Program-made: the position numbers and the translations under genes
Shown here: piece by piece, positions 24,600 through 32,763 of the stretch
How positions within the stretch are numbered: the first letter of the stretch is position 1
How the letters are laid out: every line of letters starts with the position of its first letter
Assembly: GCF_011044975.1 (NCBI RefSeq)
Contig: NZ_JAAKZV010000004.1
Location: forward strand, 1-64,000
Reading direction: 5' to 3'
DNA: 64,000 nt
Source of the DNA: Streptomyces coryli
GTDB taxonomy: Bacteria; Actinomycetota; Actinomycetes; Streptomycetales; Streptomycetaceae
The notes under the pieces: model-generated
What the model saw: only the letters and a program-made list of their open reading frames with translations
Databases searched by the model: none
Told to the model about the DNA's origin: nothing

Positions 24600-26747
24600 A
24601 TGGAGAGAAGATCCTTCCTGCTCGGCGCCGCGGCGACGACCGCCCTGGCCGTCGACTCCGCCGCCACCGCGGCCGCCGCCGACCCCGGCCTCGCGCTTCC
24701 CGTCCCCGCCCAGTCGCCTGCCCTGGGCACCGCAGGGCGGGACTTCCCGCAGGTGGGAGGCAATTACGGCAACCACAATCACTCCACGCTCCAGCGGATC
24801 ACCAGGTCCAACGTCCGCCGCCTCGGCGGCGCCTGGCACGTGAACCTGGAGGGCGGCGACACCACGCGGTACCAGCAGTGCACGGTGATCGCCAAGGACG
24901 GCGTGCTCTACCTCCACACCACCCAGCAGAACGTCTTCGCCATCGACGGCCGCACCGGCGAGGTCCGCTGGCGCCGCAACCTCGGCACCGAGACCACGAA
25001 CATGCGCGGCGTCGCCCTGGGCGGCGGCCGTCTCTACTCCCTCTCCGGCGAGAACATCGTCTACGCCCTCGACCAGCGCACCGGCGATGTCGCCTGGCAG
25101 AAGCAGCTGATCATCCCCGACGACGGCGGCGGCGACGACTGCGACCCCAACAGCGGCCAGTGCGGCGGCAATTCCGGCGGCCTGGCCGGTGCCGTCATCC
25201 ACCACGACGGCCGGATCTACGTCGGCACCGAGGGCTCCACCGCCGGCGCCCGCGGCCGCGGCTACGCCCTCGACGCCGCGACCGGCGACGTCATCTGGAC
25301 CTTCTGGGGCCCGCCGGGCCCGGGCGAGTACGGCCACGACACCTGGGCGGGCGACTCCTGGAAGACCGGCGGCGCCGTCTGCTGGATTCACCCGGCCGTC
25401 GACCCCGATCTGGACCTCGTCTACTGGACGTTCGGCAACCCCTACCCCCGCACCGACGGCTCCTCCCGCGCCGGCGACAACCTCTTCGCCAACTCGATCG
25501 TCGCCATCGAGGCGAAGACCGGAAAGCGGCGCTGGCACTTCCAGTCCGTCCACCACGACATCTGGGACCTGGACAACGTGATGCCGCCGGTCCTCGCCGA
25601 CCTCCTCATCGACGGCCGCAAGCGCAAGGTCGTCGTCTACGGCTCCAAGTCCTGCTACTACTTCATCCTCGACCGGGCCACCGGCGAGCCCGTACATGGC
25701 GTGGCGGAACGGCCCGTACCGCAGCACGCCGGGCAGAAGACCTCCGCCACCCAGCCTTACCCGGGCGGCGAGCCGTTCGTGGACCCGTTCCCCCGCCTGG
25801 ACAAGACCACCCGGCCCGTGCCGTTCTATCCGGTCACCGGCCTCTTCGGCGTGCACTGGGACCGCGCCACCATCTCGTATCCGGGCGCGGGCGGCGGCGC
25901 GGACTGGAGCTTTCCGTCCTTCAGCCCGCGGACCGGCTATGTCTACGTCGGCTACGGCCTGGTCAACTCGGCGTACTCCAACACCCGTGGCGGCCGGGTC
26001 AACACCGCCCGTCCGCTCGGCGAATACTTCTCCGGCGGGCTCGTGGCCGTGGACCCGCGTACCAACACCGTCGCGTGGCGCAAGGAGGGCGACTGGTCAC
26101 TCGCCCACGGCAACGGCATCCTCACCACCGGCGGCCGGCTGATGTTCCAGGGCCGCCCGGACGGCGTCCTCGAAGCCATGGACGACGCCACCGGCAAGAC
26201 GCTGTGGCGATGGCAGTGCGGCGCGGGCGTCAACACCATCCCGATCAGCTACGAGATCGACGGCGAGCAGTACATAGCCGTCCTCGCCGGCGGCAACGGC
26301 CTGCCCTTTCCCGACATCCCCCGCGGCGACCACCTGTGGGCCTTCAAGCTCGGCGGCACCGTCGACCAGGCCCCGGCGCCCAAGCCGCCGTCGCGCCGCA
26401 ACCAGATCCGCGCCGCGGCGGTGCCCGGCTCCGTAACGGACAACACCGTCACCCTCGGCCGGGTCTGGGACAGCGGCACCGGGGCGCCCGGCGACAAGGA
26501 GAACACGGTCGCGCAGAACGCCATGTCCCCGCAGCACCTGACCGTCCCGGCCGGCACCACCGTCACCTTCACCAACCCGGGCGGCAATGCGATGGCGCAC
26601 GGCGCGGTGTCGTTCTTCGAGGCCGAGTTCGACACCGGCCTGCTGATGCCGGGGCAGTCCTTCGAGCACACCTTCACCGAGCCCGGCGAGTACTTCTACA
26701 ACGATCCGCCGTTCCCGCAGAACACCGGAAAGGTCGTCATCACATGA
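24600..26747 (+). CDS. Tat-exported PQQ-dependent dehydrogenase with C-terminal cupredoxin-like domain
   Basis: A 715-aa secreted protein. ERRSFLLGAAATT is a Tat signal. Residues about 40-590 form a quinoprotein beta-propeller with repeated tryptophan-docking motifs (RTGDVAWQK, ATGDVIWTFWG, KTGKRRWHFQ, RTNTVAWRK, ATGKTLWRW) and the hallmark HHDIWDLDNVMPP. Residues about 625-715 are a plastocyanin-like fold (LTVPAGTTVTFTNPGG). The usual copper Cys, C-terminal His and Met appear as Asp, Phe and Asn, so type-1 copper is probably lost. GTGAGG fixes ATG 24600 rather than 24594. No PQQ synthesis genes are in view. It probably oxidises an alcohol or sugar outside the cell. Confidence 0.88.
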   Translation: MERRSFLLGAAATTALAVDSAATAAAADPGLALPVPAQSPALGTAGRDFPQVGGNYGNHNHSTLQRITRSNVRRLGGAWHVNLEGGDTTRYQQCTVIAKDGVLYLHTTQQNVFAIDGRTGEVRWRRNLGTETTNMRGVALGGGRLYSLSGENIVYALDQRTGDVAWQKQLIIPDDGGGDDCDPNSGQCGGNSGGLAGAVIHHDGRIYVGTEGSTAGARGRGYALDAATGDVIWTFWGPPGPGEYGHDTWAGDSWKTGGAVCWIHPAVDPDLDLVYWTFGNPYPRTDGSSRAGDNLFANSIVAIEAKTGKRRWHFQSVHHDIWDLDNVMPPVLADLLIDGRKRKVVVYGSKSCYYFILDRATGEPVHGVAERPVPQHAGQKTSATQPYPGGEPFVDPFPRLDKTTRPVPFYPVTGLFGVHWDRATISYPGAGGGADWSFPSFSPRTGYVYVGYGLVNSAYSNTRGGRVNTARPLGEYFSGGLVAVDPRTNTVAWRKEGDWSLAHGNGILTTGGRLMFQGRPDGVLEAMDDATGKTLWRWQCGAGVNTIPISYEIDGEQYIAVLAGGNGLPFPDIPRGDHLWAFKLGGTVDQAPAPKPPSRRNQIRAAAVPGSVTDNTVTLGRVWDSGTGAPGDKENTVAQNAMSPQHLTVPAGTTVTFTNPGGNAMAHGAVSFFEAEFDTGLLMPGQSFEHTFTEPGEYFYNDPPFPQNTGKVVIT

Positions 26748-27676
26748 GCAGCCGCCCTCGCGCCCTGGCCGCGGCCCTGGCCTTCGCGCTCCTCGCCGCC
26801 CTCATCGTGTTCTCCGCCGACCGCCGGCCCTCGTCGGCATACGCGCAGGAGGCGGCCCCGGCTCCGGCGAAGCCCGGGGTCTGCCGCGGCACCGATCCCG
26901 GCTGTTATCACGACTGGGGCAACTTCGACCCCGGCACCGACGCCTACCGCATCCTGCTCTACACCCGCACCGCAGGACCCCGCCACGCCAACCTCGGCCC
27001 AGCGCTCGGCACCGGCCTGAACCCGGCCCTCGCCACCACCAACGTCGTGCAGAACGCGATCGTCAGGATGGGGGAGGAGCACGACATCCGGGTCGACTGG
27101 ACCGAGGACCCGGCCCAACTCGCCACCGCGTCCCGCCTCTTCGCGTACAACGCCGTCGTCTTCTTCAGCACCAGCCGCGACACGCTCGACGACGCCGCGC
27201 AGACGGCGCTGCGCCAGTACATCCGCGGCGGCGGCGGTTTCGTCGGCGCGCACAACGCCTTCGGTACGGAGTACAACTGGCCCTGGTACGAGGGCCTGCT
27301 CGGCGAGGCCAACTTCTACGACCACGGCCCGAACCAGCCCGGCAAGGTCGTCATGCGTGACGGCCGCTCCTGGACCTTCACCGACGAGTGGTACAACCTG
27401 CTGCCCGCGCCCAGCCGGGTGCGGGTCCTGGCCCGGGTCGACGAGTCCAGCCTCGCCGAAGGCGTACGCGGCACCATGGGCCACCCCGGCCACGGCGCCG
27501 GCCACCCGGTCGCCTGGTGCCAGTACTACGACGGCGGCCGCGCCTGGCTCACCACCCTGGGCCACGACGCCAAGGCCTTCACGACGGACGGCTCGTATCC
27601 GGGTGCGGCGGACTTCCAGAAGCTGCTCCTGAACGGCATCGAGTCGGCGATGGGAAGGGAGCCCTTCTGCCGCTGA
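26744..27676 (+). CDS. Secreted ThuA-like domain protein
   Basis: A 310-aa protein with a signal peptide ending near SAYAQE (about residue 35). The mature part matches the ThuA/trehalose-utilisation-like flavodoxin-type fold: ILLYTRTAGPRH, VVFFSTSRDTLDDAAQTALRQYIRGGGGFVGAHNAFG, WYEGLLGEANFYDHG, and AWLTTLGHDAKAFT. ThuA-like domains often accompany extracellular sugar or polyol dehydrogenases. The start overlaps the PQQ dehydrogenase stop (ATGA), so the two are co-translated and probably act together outside the cell. Last gene of the plus-strand unit. Activity is not established for this group. Confidence 0.82.
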   Translation: MSSRPRALAAALAFALLAALIVFSADRRPSSAYAQEAAPAPAKPGVCRGTDPGCYHDWGNFDPGTDAYRILLYTRTAGPRHANLGPALGTGLNPALATTNVVQNAIVRMGEEHDIRVDWTEDPAQLATASRLFAYNAVVFFSTSRDTLDDAAQTALRQYIRGGGGFVGAHNAFGTEYNWPWYEGLLGEANFYDHGPNQPGKVVMRDGRSWTFTDEWYNLLPAPSRVRVLARVDESSLAEGVRGTMGHPGHGAGHPVAWCQYYDGGRAWLTTLGHDAKAFTTDGSYPGAADFQKLLLNGIESAMGREPFCR

Positions 27677-27687
27677 GCTCGTTTCTC

Positions 27688-28278
27688 CTACGCGGGGCGG
27701 CGGATGGCCTGCACCGCCGCGTCGTAGAGCTCGAAGAGGGCGACCTTCCCGCCCAGGCGCAGCCACTCCTCATTTGCCGCCTGGAGGCACGTGATCGCCG
27801 CGGCGGCGACCGCGCGCGCCTGCAGGGCGCTGCGGTCGGAGGCGGGCAGCCGCGGCTCGATCAGCGGCGCGAACTGGTCCTGCCAGCGGGCCTGTTTCTC
27901 GGCGTGGCCGGCCCGCAGGGAGTCATTGCCGAAGAGCAGGGTGATGAACTCGAGCCGGTGCTCGGCCGTGGTGTCGATCTCCTCGAGCACCTGGAACGCC
28001 GCCCGCAGCGACGTCCACGGGTCCTCGTCGGCCGGGCGCTCGGCGAGCCGCGCGGCGATCAGATCGCCCTGCTCGGACAGGCCGCTGAGCGCGAGGTCCT
28101 CCTTGTTGCGGAAGTAGTTGAACAGGGTCCGCTTGGAGACACCTGCCGCGGAGGCGACCTCCTCGAGCGTCGTCTCGTCGTACCCCTTGGCGGCGAACAG
28201 ATCGAGGGCGGTTCGGGCCAGGAGCGAGCGGACCACCGAGCGGGTCTGCTCACGGAGGGGTGCCGGTTTGCGAGCCAT
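27688..28278 (-). CDS. TetR/AcrR-family transcriptional regulator
   Basis: A 196-aa regulator. HTH residues about 10-55 include FAAKGYDETTLEEVASAAGV and the recognition part SKRTLFNYFRNKED. The C-terminal domain has the MSMEG-type feature FQVLEEIDTTAEHR. ATG 28278 (ARKPAPLREQTR) is preferred; an upstream frame to 28353 would cover the operator. It is divergent from the SDR gene at 28352, its probable target. Confidence 0.87.
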   Translation of the reverse strand: MARKPAPLREQTRSVVRSLLARTALDLFAAKGYDETTLEEVASAAGVSKRTLFNYFRNKEDLALSGLSEQGDLIAARLAERPADEDPWTSLRAAFQVLEEIDTTAEHRLEFITLLFGNDSLRAGHAEKQARWQDQFAPLIEPRLPASDRSALQARAVAAAAITCLQAANEEWLRLGGKVALFELYDAAVQAIRRPA

Positions 28279-28313
28279 GCACCGATGGTACATCGCTTCA
28301 TGTGATGCAGCTA

Positions 28314-28330
28314 TTTGCACGCAGTGCAAA
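28314..28330. promoter_or_regulatory. TetR operator dyad
   Basis: TTTGCAC-GCA-GTGCAAA, a perfect 17-bp dyad in the 73-bp divergent gap, 36 bp from the TetR start and 22 bp from the SDR start. A weaker CATCGC/GTGATG pair lies at 28291-28307. Assignment to the adjacent TetR is inferred. Confidence 0.65.
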
Positions 28331-28351
28331 AGCGTGCGTAGAGTGTAGGGC

Positions 28352-29158
28352 ATGACCGGAATCGACTATCGCCACCAGACCGTCATCGTGACCGGAGCGA
28401 GCTCCGGGCTCGGCGCGGAGTTCGCACGCCAGTTGGCGCGGCGCGGCGCGGACCTCGTACTCGTCGCCCGCCGGGCGGACCGGCTCGAGGACCTGGCCGG
28501 GGAACTCGCCGGCGCCCACGGCGTCACGGTGACCGTCGTCGCCCGCGACCTCGGCCGGCCCGACGCCGGCCGCACGCTGCGCGCCGAACTCGAATCCCGC
28601 GGCATCCACGCCACCGGACTCATCAACAACGCCGGCTTCGGCACCCACGACGCCCTCACCGACGAGGACCCGGACCGCCTGCAGAGCATGATCGCGCTGA
28701 ACGTCAGCGCCCTCGTCGACCTCAGCCGCGCCTACATCGGCCCGCTGACCGCCGTCGGCAACGGCATCCTGATCAACGTCGCCAGCCTGCTGGGCTACCA
28801 GCCGACCCCGTACCTGAGCGTCTACGGCGCCACCAAGGCCTTCGTCCTCAGCTTCACCGAATCGCTGTGGGAGGAGTCCCGGGGCACCGGCCTCCGCGTG
28901 CTAGCCGTGTCCCCCGGCGCCACCCAGACCGAGTTCTTCGACGCGGCCGGCAGCCAGTCGGCCGACTACGGCACCAAGCGAGCCACCCCCGCCGACGTCG
29001 TCAGCACGGCCCTCGCCACGCTCGACCGCCGCTCCCCGCCCCCCTCAGTAATCACCAACGGCCGCCCCCTCGCCCTCGCGAGCAGGCTCCTGCCACGCCG
29101 CCTGATCGTCCGCCTCATGGGCCGGATGGCCCGCCGCACGCCCGCTACTGGGCGTTGA
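28352..29158 (+). CDS. SDR-family NAD(P)-dependent oxidoreductase
   Basis: A 268-aa short-chain dehydrogenase: TGASSGLG cofactor motif (residues about 14-21), NNAGFG, INVASLLG with the catalytic Ser region, and YGATK. The RRADRLEDLAGEL segment suggests NADP preference (the DltE-like group). The last 14 bp overlap the convergent ABC permease gene. Divergent from a TetR gene with an operator-like dyad between; probably repressed by it. Confidence 0.88.
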   Translation: MTGIDYRHQTVIVTGASSGLGAEFARQLARRGADLVLVARRADRLEDLAGELAGAHGVTVTVVARDLGRPDAGRTLRAELESRGIHATGLINNAGFGTHDALTDEDPDRLQSMIALNVSALVDLSRAYIGPLTAVGNGILINVASLLGYQPTPYLSVYGATKAFVLSFTESLWEESRGTGLRVLAVSPGATQTEFFDAAGSQSADYGTKRATPADVVSTALATLDRRSPPPSVITNGRPLALASRLLPRRLIVRLMGRMARRTPATGR

Positions 29159-31721
29159 TCGCCGCCAGTACGTTCAGGCGGGCCGCGCGGCGGGCCGGCC
29201 AGATGGCGGCCAGGAGGCCGATGGCCAGGGCGAGTACGGCGAACACGGTCAGCCGTAGCCACGGCAGGACTGTCTCGTACGCGTCGAGATTGCCGCCCGC
29301 CACCCCGCTGTTGAGCCAGGCGAGGAAGACGCCCGAGCCGATGCCGAGGACCGCGCCGAAAGCGCAGATGACGATCGACTCGAGGCGGACCATGCGCCTG
29401 ACCCCGGCCCGGTCGAGGCCGATGGCGCGCAGCATGCCGATCTCCCGGGTGCGTTCGAAGACCGACATGGCCAGGGTGTTGATGACGCCGAGGACGGCGA
29501 TCAGGACGGACATGCCGAGCAGGCCGTACATCATGTTGAGGACGGTGTCGACGTCGCCGGATTCGGCGGCGATGATCTGGTCCCGGTCCTGCACCTTGAG
29601 CAGCGGGCTGTTGTCCAGCGCGGTGCGCAGCCCGCTCGTCAGATCCCGGTCCGCCGAAGTCGCCTTGATCAGGACGGTATCCAGTTTCTTGCCGGTGGCG
29701 TGCGGCAGGACGTCGGTGAGGGTGCCCAGGGCGTCGCCGACGGTCCGGTTCGGCTCGTAGATACCGACGACCTTGAAGGTGACCGGCTCGGCGCCGCCGG
29801 GGGCGAAGGAGCTGCCGATGCGGCCCTTCGCCGTGTCGCCGACGGCCAGCCCGGCCGACTTCGCGAACTCCTGCGAGACCGCGAGCTCCCCGGGGCCGAT
29901 GGCGCCGAGCGAACCGCGGGTGAAGTGCAGGTCGGTGACCGGGGCGAGGGACTTGATGCCGGCGCCGTTCACGATCCCGAAGCCGCTGCCGATCTCCAGC
30001 GGAGCCGAGGCGAGCGGGGCGGCGGTGGCCACGCCCGGCGCCTGCTCCACCTTGGCGAGGGTGTCCGTGGGGAGGCCGCCGTCCATCGAGGAGTTGGTGA
30101 TCCGGTAGTCGGCGGCGTTGCCCGCCGTCACCTCGGCCGCCACCGCCCGCTGGGCGGAGTTCACCGACACCGTCAGGCCCGTGATCAGGCACAGGCCGAT
30201 CATGAGCGCGGAGGCGGTGGCGGCGGTGCGGCGCGGATTGCGCAGGGCGTTCTCCTTCGCGAGCTTGCCGCTGACGCCGAAGACGGCGGCCGTGACCCGG
30301 CCGGCGAGGCCGACGACCGGGCGGGACAGCAGCGGCGCCAGCATGATCAGTCCGAGCATGAACAGGCCTGCCCCGAACAGCGCCGCCAGCAGGTCGGCTT
30401 CGTCGGTCTTCGCGAGCGTGGCCACGTACCCCATCGGGAGCAGGCCGAGGGCGGCGGTCAGCGTGCCGAGGACGTTGCGGAGCACCAGGCCGCGGACCGC
30501 CGGCGGGGCGTCGACGCTGCTCATCGCCTCGACCGGGGCGATCCTCGCGGCCTTGCGGGAGGGCAGCCAGGCCGCGAGCACCGTCACCACGACGCCGACG
30601 AGGAGCGCGGCGAACACCGTGCCCGGCGAGATGACCAGCGGTCCGGACGGGAGCCCGGCGCCGGCGGAGTTGACCAGGGGCGGCAGCGCCGTCGCGATGC
30701 CGAGGCCGAGCACGAAGCCCGCGGCGGACGCGCCGAGGCCGAGCAGCGCGGCCTCGATCAGCACGGAGCGTACGACCTGCCGCCGGGACGCGCCGACCGC
30801 GCGCAGCAGCGCGATCTCGCGGGTGCGCTGGGCGATCAGCATGGTGAAAGTGTTGGCGATGATGAACACGCCGACGAACAGGGCGATTCCGGCGAACACC
30901 AGCAGCGCCTGGGTCAGCGCCTTCGTGCTCTGCTCGGTCACCGCCGCCTGCTCCCGCGCCAGCTCCGCGCCGGTGCTGACGGTGGCGCCCTGCTGCGGCA
31001 GCAGCGCCCGTACGTCGGCGGCCAGGCGCGTCTGGTCGGTGCCGGGGCGCGCGCCGACGACGATCTCGTCGTAGTGGCCGGGGGAGACGAACATCCGCTG
31101 CGCGGTCGCGGTGTCGAAGAGCGCCAGGGTGCCGCCCGCCGTGACCCGCGGATCGTCGGTGCCGACCAGGCCGACCAGCTTCTTCGTCAGCGTGGGGCCG
31201 GTGGTCGCGAAGCGGACGGTGTCGCCGATCCGGTAGCCGGCCTTCTCGGCCGTCTTCGCGTCCAGTGCGAGTTCGCCCACGGCGGCCGGACCGCGGCCGC
31301 GGGCGAGCGGGTAGCGCGGGTCGCCACCGTCCTTGCCCGATACGTAGTTGGCCGCCAGGTTCTGCCAGGGGGTGTCGGCGCCGAGCGGCTTGCCGTCCTT
31401 GGCGGCGAGGGCGGCGTGGCCGTTCACCGAGGGGCGTACGGAGCCGGCGCCGGGCAGGCCGCGGATCTTCGCGGCGAGGGCGTCGTCGAGCGCCGTCCGG
31501 GTCTTGCCGGGCTCGGTCTCGGCGCCTGCCGGGGGCTCGTGGCCGACGGCCACCGCGACGCCGTCGAGGTTCTTGGCGGAGGCGCCCCGGAGGGCGCCGC
31601 CGACGGTGTCGCCGAAGACGAGGGTGCCGGAGACGAAGGCGACGCCGAACATGACGGCGAGCGCGGTCATGATCAGCCGGGCCTTGTGGGCGAGGACGTT
31701 GCGCAGGGCTGTTCGCAGCAT
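29145..31721 (-). CDS. FtsX/MacB-type ABC transporter permease
   Basis: An 858-aa membrane protein with the two-repeat FtsX layout. One membrane segment near residues 18-40 is followed by an extracellular domain. Three segments come at about 255-390 (QRTREIALLRAVGASRRQV between them). A second unit starts near 480, with another extracellular domain and three C-terminal segments (FERTREIGMLRAIGLDRAGVR). ATG 31721 (LRTALRNVLAHKARL) is chosen over an upstream start. Such permeases with the adjacent ATPase export peptides or lipids, or resist cell-envelope antibiotics. The neighbouring two-component system is a likely regulator. Confidence 0.9.
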   Translation of the reverse strand: MLRTALRNVLAHKARLIMTALAVMFGVAFVSGTLVFGDTVGGALRGASAKNLDGVAVAVGHEPPAGAETEPGKTRTALDDALAAKIRGLPGAGSVRPSVNGHAALAAKDGKPLGADTPWQNLAANYVSGKDGGDPRYPLARGRGPAAVGELALDAKTAEKAGYRIGDTVRFATTGPTLTKKLVGLVGTDDPRVTAGGTLALFDTATAQRMFVSPGHYDEIVVGARPGTDQTRLAADVRALLPQQGATVSTGAELAREQAAVTEQSTKALTQALLVFAGIALFVGVFIIANTFTMLIAQRTREIALLRAVGASRRQVVRSVLIEAALLGLGASAAGFVLGLGIATALPPLVNSAGAGLPSGPLVISPGTVFAALLVGVVVTVLAAWLPSRKAARIAPVEAMSSVDAPPAVRGLVLRNVLGTLTAALGLLPMGYVATLAKTDEADLLAALFGAGLFMLGLIMLAPLLSRPVVGLAGRVTAAVFGVSGKLAKENALRNPRRTAATASALMIGLCLITGLTVSVNSAQRAVAAEVTAGNAADYRITNSSMDGGLPTDTLAKVEQAPGVATAAPLASAPLEIGSGFGIVNGAGIKSLAPVTDLHFTRGSLGAIGPGELAVSQEFAKSAGLAVGDTAKGRIGSSFAPGGAEPVTFKVVGIYEPNRTVGDALGTLTDVLPHATGKKLDTVLIKATSADRDLTSGLRTALDNSPLLKVQDRDQIIAAESGDVDTVLNMMYGLLGMSVLIAVLGVINTLAMSVFERTREIGMLRAIGLDRAGVRRMVRLESIVICAFGAVLGIGSGVFLAWLNSGVAGGNLDAYETVLPWLRLTVFAVLALAIGLLAAIWPARRAARLNVLAAINAQ

Positions 31722-31766
31722 GGGTGGGTCCTGTGGGTGTGCGGGCGGGCGTACGGACAAACGGGC

Positions 31767-32543
31767 TCAGCTGATGCGCTCGCCGGTCTCGAACCGCCGC
31801 ATCCGGTCCAGCACCGCTTCGGCGCTCGGCGCCTGCACCTCGTCGACGATCCGGCCGTCCGCGAGGAAGATCACCCGATCCGCGTAGGCGGCGGCCACCG
31901 GGTCGTGGGTGACCATGACGACGGTCTGCTCCAGGCTGTGCACCGACTCCCGCAGAAAGCCCAGCAGTTCGGCGCCGGAGCGGGAGTCGAGATTGCCGGT
32001 CGGCTCGTCCGCGAAAATGATCTCCGGCCGGGAGGCCAGCGCCCGCGCCACCGCCACCCGCTGCTGCTGGCCGCCGGACAGCTGCGCCGGCCGGTGACCC
32101 AGCCGGTCCGCGAGCCCGACCGCGTGCACCACCCGCTCGAACCAGGCCCGGTCGTGGGTACGGCCCGCGATGGCGGCGGGCAGCGTGATGTTCTCGTACG
32201 CGGTGAGCGTGGGCAGCAGGTTGAAGGCCTGGAAGACGAAGCCGATCTTGTCGCGGCGCAGCCGGGTCAGCTCCCGGTCGCCGAGCCGGGCCAGCTCCAC
32301 CTCGCCGATCCGCGCCGAGCCGGCCGAGACCGTGTCGAGTCCGGCCATGCAGTGCATCAGCGTCGACTTGCCGGAGCCGGAAGGACCCATGATGGCGGTG
32401 AAGCGGCCGCGTTCGAACGCGACGTCCACCGCGTCGAGGGCCACGACCCGGGTCTCGCCCGACCCGTAGACCTTGGTCAGGCCGGTGGCGGAGGCCGCGG
32501 CCGTGCCGGTCGGGGCTGCGGGGCGGGCAGGGGCGTACGACAT
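31767..32543 (-). CDS. MacB-type ABC transporter ATP-binding protein
   Basis: A 258-aa ATPase. Walker A is GPSGSGKSTL, the Q-loop FVFQAFNLLPTLTAYEN, the signature LSGGQQQRVAVARAL, Walker B IIFADEPTGNLDS and the H-loop VTHDP. FQAFNLLPTLTAYENITLP is typical of LolD/MacB-type ATPases that pair with FtsX permeases. It precedes the permease by 45 bp on the same strand. The unit is divergent from a histidine kinase/response regulator pair, an arrangement common for antibiotic-sensing exporters. Confidence 0.92.
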   Translation of the reverse strand: MSYAPARPAAPTGTAAASATGLTKVYGSGETRVVALDAVDVAFERGRFTAIMGPSGSGKSTLMHCMAGLDTVSAGSARIGEVELARLGDRELTRLRRDKIGFVFQAFNLLPTLTAYENITLPAAIAGRTHDRAWFERVVHAVGLADRLGHRPAQLSGGQQQRVAVARALASRPEIIFADEPTGNLDSRSGAELLGFLRESVHSLEQTVVMVTHDPVAAAYADRVIFLADGRIVDEVQAPSAEAVLDRMRRFETGERIS

Positions 32544-32632
32544 GAGGACTCCCGGGAGGACTGCGGTGACGAGGTGCGTCCAGCCTCGCCCCGCTGACCT
32601 GCCGAAATCGTCACTCCGAGGGTGTGCTTGCG

Positions 32633-32698
32633 GCCTCTGCCAAAGGACGGGGAGCGGGGGAGCGGTCCTCCTGTGTGCCTCTGCCTTTCGGCAGAGGC
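32633..32698. promoter_or_regulatory. Three-copy 9-mer able to form alternative hairpins in the divergent gap
   Basis: GCCTCTGCC occurs at 32633-32641 and 32677-32685, and its exact complement GGCAGAGGC at 32690-32698. The nearer pair makes a 9-bp stem with a TTTC loop; the farther copy could pair with the same arm instead. The region lies 66 bp upstream of the histidine-kinase start. It could be a leader switch, terminator or protein site; which cannot be told from sequence. Confidence 0.55.
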
Positions 32699-32763
32699 GC
32701 CGCCACCCGCATCCCCCGCGAGGTGCACCGGATCATCGCTCCCGCCATCCGATACTGGACGGC

